Source: Verrucosispora sioxanthis (GTDB lineage Bacteria; Actinomycetota; Actinomycetes; Mycobacteriales; Micromonosporaceae). From it: 64,000 nt of DNA. The position numbers were made by a program, and so were the translations under genes. The stretch covers positions 124,001 through 188,000 of the forward strand of contig NZ_SAIY01000006.1 of NCBI RefSeq assembly GCF_010560025.1. The letters are read 5' to 3'. The notes under the pieces were generated by a model. The model saw only the letters and a list, made by a program, of their open reading frames with translations, had not been told where the DNA came from and searched no databases. The stretch's first letter is position 1. Each line of letters starts with the position of its first letter. Shown here piece after piece: positions 50,156 through 59,897 of the stretch.

Positions 50156-52331
50156 GTGACTCCGCCCCGCACCGCCACCGGCACCAACACCACCCGCGAC
50201 AAGGCCCGCCGCCGGGGCGACCGGCCGGGCGGGGCCGAGCTGTTGTCCGCGGCGGTCGGGGCGGTGCCCGGCGGCACGGCCCGTCCGGGCCAGCAGCGGA
50301 TGGCCGCGGCGATCGAGGAGTGCGTCGCCAGCGGTGACCACCTGCTGGTGCAGGCCGGCACGGGTACCGGCAAGTCCCTGGCGTACCTCGCGCCGGCGCT
50401 GACGGTGGACGGGCCCGTGGTGGTCTCCACCGCCACCCTGGCGTTGCAGTCCCAGCTGGTGGAGCACGACCTGCCCCGGTTGGCCGACGCCGTCGAGCCG
50501 TTGCTCCGGCGCCGCCCCACGTTCGCCGTGCTGAAGGGCCGCCACCACTACCTCTGTCTGGCCCGGCTGGAGAACTCCACGGCGGACGAACCGGAGGACA
50601 CCCTCTTCGACGCTCCGGCCGAGCGTCCCGGCGGCACGCGCTGGCTCGGTGAGGCCGGCCGGCTGGGCAAGCAGATCCAACGCCTGCGGGACTGGGCCCT
50701 GGAGACCGACACCGGTGACCGCGACGAGCTGGATCCGGGCGTCGACGACCAGACGTGGCGGCTGGTCTCGATGCCCGCCCGCGAGTGTGTGGGCGCCTCC
50801 CGCTGCCCGTACGGCGCGGAGTGCTTCGCCGAGGCGTCCCGGGCCCGGGCCCGGGAGGCGGACATCGTGGTGACCAACCACAGCCTGCTCGCGGTCGACA
50901 TGCTCGCCGGTCGGCACATCGTCCCGCCGCACCGGCTGTTGGTCGTCGACGAGGCCCACGAGCTGGCCGACCGGGTCTCCTCGGCGGCCCAGGCGGAGCT
51001 GACCCCGGAGCTGATCGACCGCTCCGCCCGGCGGGCCCGTCCGCTGCTGCGCCCGGAGACGGCCGAGGCGTTGACCGCGTCGGGTGACGCCCTCGCGGTC
51101 GGGCTGGCCGAGGCACCGGTCGGACGCATCACCAGCGGGCTGCCCGGCCCGCTGCGGGAGGCCTGCACGCTGCTGGACGCCGCCACCCGTTCCGCACTGG
51201 ACAGCATCGGCGACGTCAAGGCCGACGACCCCGACCCGGTACGCAAGCAACAGGCCAAGGCCGTCCTCGACGAGTTGTCCACCACGGCCCAGCGGTTGCT
51301 GGAGGAGGCCGAGCACGACGTGGCCTGGGTGGAGCGCAACGACGTGACCGGACGCCGGGCACTTGTGGTGGCGCCGCTGTCGGTCGCCGGCACCCTGGCC
51401 ACCCACCTCTACGACGAGCGGACCGTGGTGGCCACCTCGGCCACGCTCGCGCTGGGCGGGCGGTTCGACACGGTCGCCCGGGCACTGGGTCTCGACTCGC
51501 CCCCGCCCGGCCCACCGTCACCGGCCGCCGCCGCCCTGGCCGAGGCCGCTCGACGACCCGCCGCCCTGACCGAGGACGCTCGGCGACCGGCGGGGCGGGG
51601 CGACGCGGCGGGTGGTACCGCGCCAGCCCGACCGGAGGACGCGGGCACGGCGACCGACTCCGGGCTCGGGTGGCGTTCGCTCGACGTCGGCTCGCCGTTC
51701 GACTATCCCCGGCAGGGCATCCTCTACGTGGCCGCCCACCTGCCCCGTCCGGGGCGTCCAGGCTGCCGAGGCCGCCGGGGAGGAACTGCTCGCGCTGGTC
51801 ACCGCGCTCGGCGGGCGTACGCTCGGCCTCTTCTCCTCGCGGCGGGCCGCGCGCAGGCAGCGGAGCTGCTGCGCGCCCGGACCGACCTGCCGGTGCTGCT
51901 CCAGGGCGAGGAGGCGTTGCCGCTGCTGGTCCGGCGCTTCCGCGAGGAGCGGGCGAGCTGCCTGTTCGGGGTGATGTCGCTGTGGCAGGGCGTCGACGTT
52001 CCGGGTGATTCGTGCCAGCTCGTGGTGATCGACCGGCTGCCCTTCCCGCGCCCGGACGAACCGCTCGCCGCGGCCCGGGCGGCGGCGGTCGACGCCCAGG
52101 GCGGCTCCGGCTTCGCCGCGGTGAGCGTCCCGATCGCGGCGGTCCGGCTGGCTCAGGGCGTGGGCCGGCTGATCCGGGCCAACGGTGACCGAGGCGTGGT
52201 GGCGGTGCTGGACTCCCGACTGGAGACGGCCCGCGGCTGCGCTCGTTCCTGCGCCGCTCGTTGCCCCGTTCTGGTACACGACCCGTCCGGAGGTGGCCCG
52301 GGGCGCCCTGGCCCGCCTCGCCGCGAGCTGA
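50156..52331 (+). pseudogene. DinG/XPD-type ATP-dependent DNA helicase with several frameshifts
   Basis: Superfamily 2 helicase related to DinG/YoaA. GTG 50156. Motif I QAGTGTGKSLAYLAPAL, Fe-S cysteines around MPARECVGASRCPYGAECF, DEAH-type box VVDEAHELADR, then motif V/VI LFGVMSLWQGVDVPG and AVRLAQGVGRLIR. The frame is broken at about 51753 (one base extra), 51843 (one missing), 52233 and C-run 52264-52267 (one missing each). After repair it joins LPRPG|VQAAEAAGEELLALV|QAAELLRARTD and SFLRRSLP|PFWYTTRPEVARGALARLA to TGA at 52331 (about 725 residues). All motifs are retained, so sequencing error is more likely than loss. Confidence 0.85.
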
Positions 52332-52429
52332 GCCGGGCGGCGTTACCGGTGGGCGGGCAGGGCGTCCACCGCCTGCCGGCCGCCGCGTTCGCCGCGCCGC
52401 GCCACCACAGCTGAGGCGTGGGACGGCGG

Positions 52430-53728
52430 TCAGGGCGCCCGGGAGGCGACGACGACCGCGTCGGGTGGGGTGTCGGGGACGCGTCGGGCGGCGAGGCGAC
52501 GTACCGCCGTGTTGAGCACCGCGATGATGGGCACCGCGACCAGCGCGCCGGTGATCCCGGCGAGCACCACGCCGGCCGCCAGACCGATGATCACTGCGAG
52601 CGGGTGGATGGCGACCGCCCTTCCCATGATCAACGGCTGGAGGATGTGGCCTTCCACCTGCTGCACCCCGATCACCACACCAAGAATGATCAACGCGGTC
52701 ACCGGGCCGCTGTCGACGAGCGCCACGAGCACCGCCACGCCCCCGGAGAGGGTCGCACCGACGATCGGGATGAACGCGCCCAGGAAGACCAGGGCGGCCA
52801 GGGGGAAGGCGAACGGGATGTCGAAGATGACCAGGAAGATGCCGATGCCGACGGCGTCGATGAAGGCGACCAGCACCGTCGCCCGCACGTAGGCGACAAG
52901 CGTCGCCCAGGCGGCCCGACCGGCGTCGTCGACCTTCCAGCGCGCGGCGACGGGCAGCAGCCGGACCAGGAACCGCCAGATGATGTTGCCGTCACGCAGG
53001 AAGAAGAAGGTGGCGAAGAGGACGAGCACCGTGCCGGTCAACACCTCGGCCAGGGTGGCCGCGGTGGAGAGGGCGCCGCTGGTGAACCGCTCGGTGTTGT
53101 TGTCGACCCACCGCTGGGTCTCCTCGATGTACCGGTCGAGGTCGTTGTCCGACAGGTGCAGGGGCCCGGTCTTGAGCCAGTCCTGGATCTGTTGCAGACC
53201 CTGGGTCGACTTCGCGGTCAGCTCCGGCACGCCCTTGATGAACTCGTTGACCACCAGGGTGAGCGTGCCGATCACCGCGGCCAGCCCGGTGACCAGGACC
53301 ACCGCCGTCGCCAGTGACCGCGGCAGGCGGGCCCGCAGCAGCCAGCCGACCGCGGGTGCCAGCAACGCCGACAGCAACAGCGCCACCGCCAGGGGGATGA
53401 TCACGATGCTGATCGTGCCGACGAGCTTCAGCAGCGCCCAGAAGACGATGCCGATGACGATCAGCCGCCAGCACCAGGCGGCGGCGATCCGCAGCGCGTG
53501 CGGCACGTCGGCGTCGTCGCGACTGGAGGTGGAGTTGTGCACCGGCGCGGTCGGTTCGGCACCGACCACGGTCGCCGCGGCCGGTGCCGCCGGCCCGGGA
53601 CTGGAGGGCGAGGCCACGGTGGCCGACTCCGGGACGTCGGACGGTGTCTGGCGACCCGCGCGAACCGATTCCCGGCCCGACTCGTACGCGCGACGCAGCC
53701 GTCCGCGTATCCGCTCGAAGCGGCTCAA
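52430..53728 (-). CDS. AI-2E family transporter
   Basis: About 432 residues with eight or more hydrophobic segments, starting LIVIGIVFWALLKLVGTISI. The conserved LVFLGAFIPIVGATLSGGVA and VVIGVQQVEGHILQPLIMG match the AI-2E/TqsA family, involved in export or uptake of quorum signals or ions. A proline-rich cytoplasmic N-terminal 90 residues is an extension. TTG 53728 has GGAGG six bases upstream; GTG 53734 is the alternative. Confidence 0.9.
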   Translation of the reverse strand: MSRFERIRGRLRRAYESGRESVRAGRQTPSDVPESATVASPSSPGPAAPAAATVVGAEPTAPVHNSTSSRDDADVPHALRIAAAWCWRLIVIGIVFWALLKLVGTISIVIIPLAVALLLSALLAPAVGWLLRARLPRSLATAVVLVTGLAAVIGTLTLVVNEFIKGVPELTAKSTQGLQQIQDWLKTGPLHLSDNDLDRYIEETQRWVDNNTERFTSGALSTAATLAEVLTGTVLVLFATFFFLRDGNIIWRFLVRLLPVAARWKVDDAGRAAWATLVAYVRATVLVAFIDAVGIGIFLVIFDIPFAFPLAALVFLGAFIPIVGATLSGGVAVLVALVDSGPVTALIILGVVIGVQQVEGHILQPLIMGRAVAIHPLAVIIGLAAGVVLAGITGALVAVPIIAVLNTAVRRLAARRVPDTPPDAVVVASRAP

Positions 53729-53897
53729 GCGCACCTCCTGGCAGATCTTCGCCTGCGCACTGCGTCAGGTCGGACAGGATACGCCCGACCCGGCAACGGT
53801 AGGACGGATTCGCCACCCACAGTGCCCCGTCCGACCGGTCCGCTAACCCGGTGACCACCGGCCGGCCGGTGCGGGACGACACGGTAGCGTCTGCGGC

Positions 53898-54233
53898 GTG
53901 ACCGCCGACAACCTCGACTCCGGCCTGCCCATCCGGCTGCTGCACGACCGCGTGCTGGTGCGGATGGAGGGCAGCGACGGTGAGCGGCGCTCCAGCGCCG
54001 GCATCGTCATTCCGGCCACCGCGGCGGTCGGCAAACGCCTGGCGTGGGCGACCGCGGTCGGGGTCGGCCCCAACGTACGCTCCATCGTCTCCGGCGACCG
54101 GGTGCTCTTCGACCCCGACGACCGCTCCGAGGTCGAGTTGCACGGCCGCGGCTACGTGCTGCTGCGGGAACGCGACGTGCACGCGGTGGCCGCCGAGCGG
54201 GTCGAGGAGAACGCGACCGGCCTGTATCTCTGA
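53898..54233 (+). CDS. GroES-like co-chaperonin protein
   Basis: 111 residues. The GroES beta barrel is recognisable: IRLLHDRVLVRMEG, SSAGIVIPATA (mobile loop region) and VSGDRVLFDPDDRSEVELHGRGYVLLRERDVHAV. Unlike classical GroES it stands alone without a groEL partner, and the mobile loop seems altered. Its function is unclear. Confidence 0.88.
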   Translation: MTADNLDSGLPIRLLHDRVLVRMEGSDGERRSSAGIVIPATAAVGKRLAWATAVGVGPNVRSIVSGDRVLFDPDDRSEVELHGRGYVLLRERDVHAVAAERVEENATGLYL

Positions 54234-54319
54234 CCGGCCACCGGTCCCTCGACGGCCTCGTGTCGTTTGCCGCGCTCCCCGGCGGGAAGCCAGCCGCACC
54301 ACCGGCCTGGGGAGGGACG

Positions 54320-54487
54320 ATGCCGGTATTCGTGAAGAAGGTGCTGGCCTGGGGAAGCCTCGCGTTTCTGATCTACTTCATGGCGTTCCGGCCGGAGGGC
54401 GCCGCACAGATGTTCAAGGCCATCGGTGCGGCGCTGATGATGATGGCCCAGGGGCTCGGAGACTTCCTCACCAGCCTGATGACCTGA
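54320..54487 (+). CDS. small membrane protein
   Basis: 55 residues: VLAWGSLAFLIYFMAF helix, then an amphipathic helix FKAIGAALMMMAQGLGDFL. The ATG 54320 has GGGAGGG upstream. No family recognised. It sits 86 bases after the GroES-like gene and is followed by a terminator. Confidence 0.75.
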   Translation: MPVFVKKVLAWGSLAFLIYFMAFRPEGAAQMFKAIGAALMMMAQGLGDFLTSLMT

Positions 54488-54495
54488 GCACCACC

Positions 54496-54526
54496 CGCCG
54501 GCCGGTCAGCTCGCGACCGGCCGGCG
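54496..54526. terminator. Bidirectional terminator
   Basis: Perfect hairpin with 12-base arms (CGCCGGCCGGTC and complement) and a seven-base loop, lying between the stops of the small membrane protein and convergent PrsW gene. Confidence 0.85.
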
Positions 54527-54533
54527 TCGGCGG

Positions 54534-55988
54534 TCAGCGATGCCCCGGTGGCCAGGGGGCGGCCGGCCGTGGACCGTACCAGCCGGGCCCGCCGTAGCCG
54601 ACGGGAAACGGCGGTGGCGGGGGCGGTGGGGTGAGCACCACCGGAATCGGCACCACCGGCTCCTCGGGAGCCTCCACCGCCCGCTGTGAACCGTCCGGAA
54701 AACGCAGGTGGTAGCGGTGTCCGTCCCAGACACCGACCGGCGACTGCGGATCCCGGCCCACGAAGTACGACCGGTACGCGGCGATGGAGTGCAGCAGCTC
54801 CTGTTCCTCCCGGGCCGTCCGGTCCCGGTCGACGGGCCGGCGGTCCAGACCCCGGGTGGCACCGTCCCGCAGCAGCGCCAGCCGGGTCGCCGCGAACTGG
54901 TAACCGCGCATCGCCCGTAGACCGGCGTCACCGGCCACCCGCCGGGCCCACACCCGGGCCGCGTGTCGCCGGCCGAGGCTGCTCAACGCGGCCACCTCCG
55001 GCGGCGTGAGCCAACCGGCCCGGACATAGTCCGGCAGTACCCGCTCGGTCAGCCGCCCCTCCCAGGCCCGCAGCCACACGGCCAGGCCGACCATGCCGAA
55101 GAAGATCGGCACCATCACGCCGACGAAACCGAAGAGCGAGATCAGCATCTGACCGGTGGCCTGGGTGAGCGTCGGCAGCAGGTTCCACGTCCCGTGCAGC
55201 ATCATCGCCAGCAGCAGCCCCGCGACCGGAGCGAAGAACCGCACCCGGCGGTCCGCCGATCGCGCGGCGATACCGAGCCCGATACCGGCCATCGAGGTGA
55301 ACAACGGATGGGCGAACCCGAACAGCAGGATCCGGACGATGAAGATGGCGATCACCTGTTGCGCCCCGGTCGCCGGCCCGTACTGCTCGACGCCCGAGGC
55401 GTACCCGTACCCGCCCAGGTAGAGGATGTTCTCCACCATCGCGAAGCCGATCGCGGACAGCCCGCAGTAGACGAGGCCGTCGGTGATGCCCGACCATTCC
55501 CGTCGCCGGAAGATCAGCAGCAGGATCGGGCCGAGAGTCTTCGTCAGCTCCTCGATGAAGGGTGCGACCAGGACGGCGGTGAGGGCGACGGGCAGGTTCT
55601 GGTCCTCGAACCAGCCGGCGGCCGTCTCGTTCACCGTCAGTGACGCCGCGGTGGAGACGAACGCGCCCCAGGCGAAGCAGAAGATCAGGTACTTCAGCGG
55701 CTCGGGTTCGTAGCGGTCGAGCCAGAGGAAGCAGGCCACCAGCACCGGTACCGGCAGTACCGCCGCGGCGGTACCGACCAGCAGCGCCTCCGGGCCGAGA
55801 CTGGTGCCGAGCGTGAACAGCATGAAGATCGCACAGGCCGCGATCAGGATGATCACCCCGACCAGCACCAGCGCCCGCCGCCAACTGAGGCGACGTCGTG
55901 GCATTCCGGGTACGCCACCACCCGCGCCTGGCGCGACGAGCACGGACGGCGACGGCGGCAGAGATCCGCCGGACGGGGTGACGGCCAT
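54534..55988 (-). CDS. PrsW family intramembrane metalloprotease
   Basis: 484 residues. About nine membrane helices (VLVGVIILIAACAIFMLF, and so on). Catalytic features of the PrsW/CPBP family: FIEELTKTLGPILLL with EExxK, MVENILYLGGYG and GFAHPLFTSMAGIGL with His, LLLAMMLHGTWNLLP. It should cleave a membrane protein such as an anti-sigma factor. The C-terminal 150 residues are a cytoplasmic extension with a proline-rich end. ATG 55988. Confidence 0.88.
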   Translation of the reverse strand: MAVTPSGGSLPPSPSVLVAPGAGGGVPGMPRRRLSWRRALVLVGVIILIAACAIFMLFTLGTSLGPEALLVGTAAAVLPVPVLVACFLWLDRYEPEPLKYLIFCFAWGAFVSTAASLTVNETAAGWFEDQNLPVALTAVLVAPFIEELTKTLGPILLLIFRRREWSGITDGLVYCGLSAIGFAMVENILYLGGYGYASGVEQYGPATGAQQVIAIFIVRILLFGFAHPLFTSMAGIGLGIAARSADRRVRFFAPVAGLLLAMMLHGTWNLLPTLTQATGQMLISLFGFVGVMVPIFFGMVGLAVWLRAWEGRLTERVLPDYVRAGWLTPPEVAALSSLGRRHAARVWARRVAGDAGLRAMRGYQFAATRLALLRDGATRGLDRRPVDRDRTAREEQELLHSIAAYRSYFVGRDPQSPVGVWDGHRYHLRFPDGSQRAVEAPEEPVVPIPVVLTPPPPPPPFPVGYGGPGWYGPRPAAPWPPGHR

Positions 55989-56047
55989 GCGGTCAGCGTA
56001 GTCATGCCCGGCCCGTCCGGCCGGGCGCATGGCCGCCCCCGGAGGAC

Positions 56048-57310
56048 TCAGCCGACCGGAGGCGCGGTGGGCCGCCGCACGGTCGGCTCCGGCCCGGCCG
56101 GCGCCCCCGGTCGGTCCAGCTCACCGAAGGAGCGGCGGACCAACCGGTTCGCCTCCTCCTGGCTGATGCCGGAGGCGACCAGCAGGTCACTGGCGGTGGT
56201 ACGCACCTGCGCCACCACCACGCTGCCCGAGAAACCCACCCCCTCGCCGTACGCCCGACCGGCCTCGCTGACGGCGCGCAGCGACCGCTCCCGGGCCTGC
56301 TCGGGCTCCTCACCCTGGGCGAACTCCTTCTGCAGCATTCGTACCGCCTCGGCCAGGTGACCGACCGCGTCCGGCATCGGCTCCGGGACCGCCTCGTCGT
56401 CCTCCACCAGGGTCACCGCGCGCCGGATCAGGGTGCCGCTGTTGCGCATCGCCCGGTCGATCGGATCGGCGGCCTCCGCGTAGTGGGTGAGTTCGCTGCG
56501 CCGGTGCCACCGCGCCGGGGAGAGCAGCGCGGTCTCCTTGGCACCCTCGATCGCCTCGGAGAAGGTGGCCAGTTCGTCCTTGTTGTCGCGCAGCCGGTCC
56601 AGCGCGCTCTGGATCTTCTCCCGATCGCGCTCCCGCAACCCGTCGGCGGCGACGTCGAGCTGGGCGGCGAGCAGATCCAGCGCCGGCCGGGCCGCCCGGT
56701 TGAGCACCCGTAGCGGGTTGAGCGGCAGCAGGATCGCGGTGACCAGCAGCGCGACGCTGCCGCCGACGATCGCGTCGATGAACCGGGGTAGCTCCAGGTC
56801 CTCCACCGACGGGCTGAGCGTCACGATCAGCACCGCGGTCGCCGCGGCCTGGATGACGATCGCGACGCTGCCCCCGGCGAAGACGGTGAGCACGATGGCG
56901 GAGGTGACCACCAGGCCGAGTTGCCACGGCCCGGTGCCGAGGAAGTAGATCAGCAGGTCGCCGACGAACACCCCGACGCCCACCCCGAGGATCAGCTCGA
57001 CGGTCCGGCGGAACCGCTGGCCGACCGAGACGGCCAGGGTGCCGACGGCGGAGATCGGGGCGAAGACCGGTTGCGGGTTGCCCAGCAGCTCGTGCGCGGC
57101 CACCCAGGACAGCCCGGCCGCCAGACCCGCCTGGGCGGCCAGGCCGAGCGACAGGCGCACCCGGTGCAGACGGTCGCGCAGGGTGGCCTTGCCACGGTGG
57201 TGCAGCTGCGCCATGGTCCCGGCGATCCGAGCCGTGTCCACGTCGGACCGGCCGTCGCTTGCACGGTCACGGCGCAGCAGCCGGGAAAGTCCGCTCCGGG
57301 CCACCGCCAT
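56048..57310 (-). CDS. FUSC family membrane protein
   Basis: About 420 residues. N-terminal FUSC domain of six membrane helices (GLAAQAGLAAGLSWVAAHELLG, AVFAPISAVGTLAVSVGQRFRRT VE) of the aromatic-acid exporter type; a helical C-terminal domain (about 210-420) with RDKEKIQSALDRLRDNKDE-like region and TLIRRAVTLVEDDEAVP. Possibly exports acidic compounds. ATG 57310 is chosen; there are no good alternatives. Confidence 0.85.
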   Translation of the reverse strand: MAVARSGLSRLLRRDRASDGRSDVDTARIAGTMAQLHHRGKATLRDRLHRVRLSLGLAAQAGLAAGLSWVAAHELLGNPQPVFAPISAVGTLAVSVGQRFRRTVELILGVGVGVFVGDLLIYFLGTGPWQLGLVVTSAIVLTVFAGGSVAIVIQAAATAVLIVTLSPSVEDLELPRFIDAIVGGSVALLVTAILLPLNPLRVLNRAARPALDLLAAQLDVAADGLRERDREKIQSALDRLRDNKDELATFSEAIEGAKETALLSPARWHRRSELTHYAEAADPIDRAMRNSGTLIRRAVTLVEDDEAVPEPMPDAVGHLAEAVRMLQKEFAQGEEPEQARERSLRAVSEAGRAYGEGVGFSGSVVVAQVRTTASDLLVASGISQEEANRLVRRSFGELDRPGAPAGPEPTVRRPTAPPVG

Positions 57311-57407
57311 GGCCGGGACTACCCGCCTGACGCCCGGACATTCCCCGCCGAAGCGGCACATGGCCCCAGACCGGCGACACGTCGCCGCATCGGGCAGACT
57401 CGGGCCG

Positions 57408-58052
57408 GTGACGGAGCTGCTGGCACGGTGGCGTACCACCGCCCGGGCGGCCGGAGCGGCTGACCCGGCGTCGGTCGACGCGGCTGGGGTGGAACTGTTC
57501 GAACGGTGGCGGGAGCCGCACCGGCACTACCACACGGTCGCGCACCTGACCGCCGTGCTCGACGTGGTCGACCGGTACGCCTCGACCGCGTCGCGACCCG
57601 ATCTGGTCCGGCTCGCCGCGTGGTGCCACGACGCGGTGTACGACCCCCGCGCCCTCGGCGATCAGAACGAGCGCGCCAGCGCGGCGCTCGCCGACGCCCT
57701 GCTCACCCGGTTGGGACTGCCCACCGCCGAGGTGACCGAGGTGATCCGGCTGGTCCTGCTCACCGCCGGTCATGTGGTGGCGCCCACGGACGCCGACGGC
57801 GCGCTGCTCTGCGACGCCGACCTGGCGGTGCTGGCCGCCTCACCACCGGAGTACGACAGGTACGCAGCCGCGATCCGCCAGGAGTACGCCCACGTCCCCG
57901 AGCCGGACTACCGCATCGGCCGGGCCAGGGTGCTCGCCGCCCTGCTCGCCCTGCCCTCCCTCTACCGCATTCCCGAGCTGGCCGCCCGCTGGACCCACCC
58001 CGCCCACACCAACCTCACCCGCGAACTGTCCCACCTGACTCATCACCCCTAA
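57408..58052 (+). CDS. HD domain protein
   Basis: 214 residues of the predicted metal-dependent HD phosphohydrolase type. The HRHYHTVAHLTAVLDVVD and AAWCHDAVYDPRALGDQNE segments hold the histidine/aspartate metal ligands, and HVVAPTDADGALLCDADLAVL adds a third. GTG 57408. Substrate unknown. It ends nine bases before palindrome D. Confidence 0.88.
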   Translation: MTELLARWRTTARAAGAADPASVDAAGVELFERWREPHRHYHTVAHLTAVLDVVDRYASTASRPDLVRLAAWCHDAVYDPRALGDQNERASAALADALLTRLGLPTAEVTEVIRLVLLTAGHVVAPTDADGALLCDADLAVLAASPPEYDRYAAAIRQEYAHVPEPDYRIGRARVLAALLALPSLYRIPELAARWTHPAHTNLTRELSHLTHHP

Positions 58053-58060
58053 CCCGACGT

Positions 58061-58130
58061 CGATCTTGCACTTTTCGTCGGGACATAACGGCGTCAAAGC
58101 CGCGGATGGGGGACCGAAAGTGCAAGATCG
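58061..58130. repeat. Intergenic palindrome D, overlapping DUF4031 end
   Basis: Inverted repeat with 19-base arms (58061-58079 and 58112-58130) that pair at 17 positions, separated by 32 bases that contain their own small CGGC/GCCG hairpin. The arm holds GATCTTGCACTTTTCGTC, which shares GATC and TTTTCGTC in the same spacing with palindrome A at 3044. It lies between convergent genes and overlaps the last codons of the DUF4031 gene, which reads through the right arm. Confidence 0.75.
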
Positions 58131-58408
58131 CGGGAGTCCGGGCGGGGGCGAGCGAGGTGTTTGGGGCGGCGGAGGTTGGCGGCGCGGAGGAGGCGGACGA
58201 TGTCGCGGCTGGGCACGACCTGCGCGCCGAGCCAGACGGCCATCGCGAAGCGGTCCGCGGGGATGTCGTAGTGGTCCCGGTCGAAGCCCCGCCGGGGAGC
58301 ACCCAGCATCTCCGCGAAGGCGTGCAGTTCGGCGAGGGAGACGTCGCTGATCAGGTGCGACCAGAGCCGGCCGCGCCCCGGCCAGGACGGCCGGTCCAGG
58401 TAGATCAC
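58094..58408 (-). CDS. DUF4031 domain protein
   Basis: 104 residues: IYLDRPSWPGRGRLWSHLIS, ELHAFAEMLGAPRRGFDRDHYDI, and VPSRDIVRLLRAANLR. The DUF4031 family is short and universal in actinobacteria, with unknown activity. GTG 58408. The final 14 or so residues (ARPRPDSRDLALSV) are encoded by the palindrome and probably represent insertion of the repeat into the gene end. Confidence 0.88.
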   Translation of the reverse strand: MIYLDRPSWPGRGRLWSHLISDVSLAELHAFAEMLGAPRRGFDRDHYDIPADRFAMAVWLGAQVVPSRDIVRLLRAANLRRPKHLARPRPDSRDLALSVPHPRL

Positions 58409-58474
58409 GCGGCCACGGTACCGGGCGTCGGCGCAGGTTGATGATCACCAGTGACCGGTCGTAGCCTCGGCCGC

Positions 58475-59875
58475 ATGGCCGCCTCCCCGCTCCTCGACGA
58501 CCTCCGCGCCGCTCTCGGGCCGGACGCGGTGCTCACCGATCCCGACCTGCTGCGTGGGCACGAGCGGGACGAGGCCGACCTGTGTGCGTCGGCCACACCG
58601 CTGGTGGTGACCCGGCCGCGCAGCACCGAGGAGGTCGTCGCGGTGGTCCGGGCGGCCGGGCGACACGGCGTACCGGTGGTGCCGCAGGGTGCGCGCACCG
58701 GGTTGGCGGGCGCGGCGAACGCCGTCGACGGCGCGGTGGTGATCAGCACCACCGCGCTGAACGCCATCCTGGAGATCGATCCCGTGAGCCGGATCGCGGT
58801 CGTGCAGCCGGGAGTGGTCAACGCCGCGCTCACCGCGGCGGTGGGTGAGCACGGCCTGTGGTACCCGCCCGACCCGGGCTCCTGGGAGTCGTCCACCATC
58901 GGCGGCAACGTCGCCACCAACGCGGGTGGGATGTGCTGCGTCAAGTACGGCGTGACCACCGAGTACGTGCTCGGACTGGAGGTGGTGCTCGCCTCCGGCG
59001 AGGTGCTGCGCACCGGCCGCCGGACCGCCAAGGGGGTGGCCGGCTACGACCTGACCCGGCTCTTCGTCGGCTCGGAGGGCACCCTCGGAGTGATCACCGA
59101 GGTGACGGTGGCGCTGCGGCCCGCGCCGGCGGAGTCGCTGACCCTGGTGGCCGTGTTCGGTTCCACCGCGAACGCCGGCGCGGCGGTGGCCCGGATCGCC
59201 GCCCAGGGCCTCTCCCCCAGCCTGCTGGAACTGCTCGACCGCACCCACCTGACGGCGATCGAGGCGTACCGGCCGATGGGGTTGCGCACCGATGCGGAGG
59301 CGCTGCTGCTGGCCGCGGCCGACACCGGTCCCCGGGCGGCGGCGGACCTGGCCGAGTTGGCTGCGGTCTGCGAGGCGGCCGGCGCCGAGGAGGTGTACGC
59401 GGCAAGTGACGCCGTCGAGGCCGCCGCGCTGTTGCAGGCCCGCCGGCTGGCCCACCCGGCGATGGAGAAGTACGCCGTGGACACGTACCCGGACGGCAAC
59501 GGTGGCCTGATCATCGATGACCTGGCGGTGCCCCGGGGTGCGCTCGCCGCGCTGCTCGACGGGGTGGCCCGGATCGCGGCGGAGTGTCAGGTGCCGATCG
59601 GGGTGGTCGGTCACGCCGGCGACGGCAACATGCACCCCAACATCGTGGTCGACCGGGCCGATCCGACGAGCCTGGAACGCGGCCGGCGGGCCTTCGACGA
59701 GATCATGCGGTTGGGGCTGGACCTGGGCGGCACGTGCACCGGCGAGCACGGCGTCGGCCTGCTCAAGCGGGACTGGCTGGCCCGGGAGATCGGCCCGGTG
59801 GGCGTACGTGTGCACCAGGCGATCAAGGCGGCGCTCGACCCGACCGGCCTGCTCAACCCCGGGAAGGTGCTCTGA
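58475..59875 (+). CDS. FAD-binding oxidase (GlcD-like)
   Basis: 466 residues. FAD-binding domain with VPVVPQGARTGLAGAAN, SSTIGGNVATNAGG and GVITEVTVALRP; C-terminal oxidase domain with PIGVVGHAGDGNMHPNIVVD, TGEHGVGLLKRDWL. This is the family of glycolate oxidase subunit GlcD and D-lactate dehydrogenase; it probably oxidises a 2-hydroxyacid. ATG 58475 starts the conserved MAASPLLDDLRAALG. It lies divergent of DUF4031 by 66 bases. Confidence 0.9.
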   Translation: MAASPLLDDLRAALGPDAVLTDPDLLRGHERDEADLCASATPLVVTRPRSTEEVVAVVRAAGRHGVPVVPQGARTGLAGAANAVDGAVVISTTALNAILEIDPVSRIAVVQPGVVNAALTAAVGEHGLWYPPDPGSWESSTIGGNVATNAGGMCCVKYGVTTEYVLGLEVVLASGEVLRTGRRTAKGVAGYDLTRLFVGSEGTLGVITEVTVALRPAPAESLTLVAVFGSTANAGAAVARIAAQGLSPSLLELLDRTHLTAIEAYRPMGLRTDAEALLLAAADTGPRAAADLAELAAVCEAAGAEEVYAASDAVEAAALLQARRLAHPAMEKYAVDTYPDGNGGLIIDDLAVPRGALAALLDGVARIAAECQVPIGVVGHAGDGNMHPNIVVDRADPTSLERGRRAFDEIMRLGLDLGGTCTGEHGVGLLKRDWLAREIGPVGVRVHQAIKAALDPTGLLNPGKVL

Positions 59876-59897
59876 CGACGCCGCATCGGCGCTGCCG

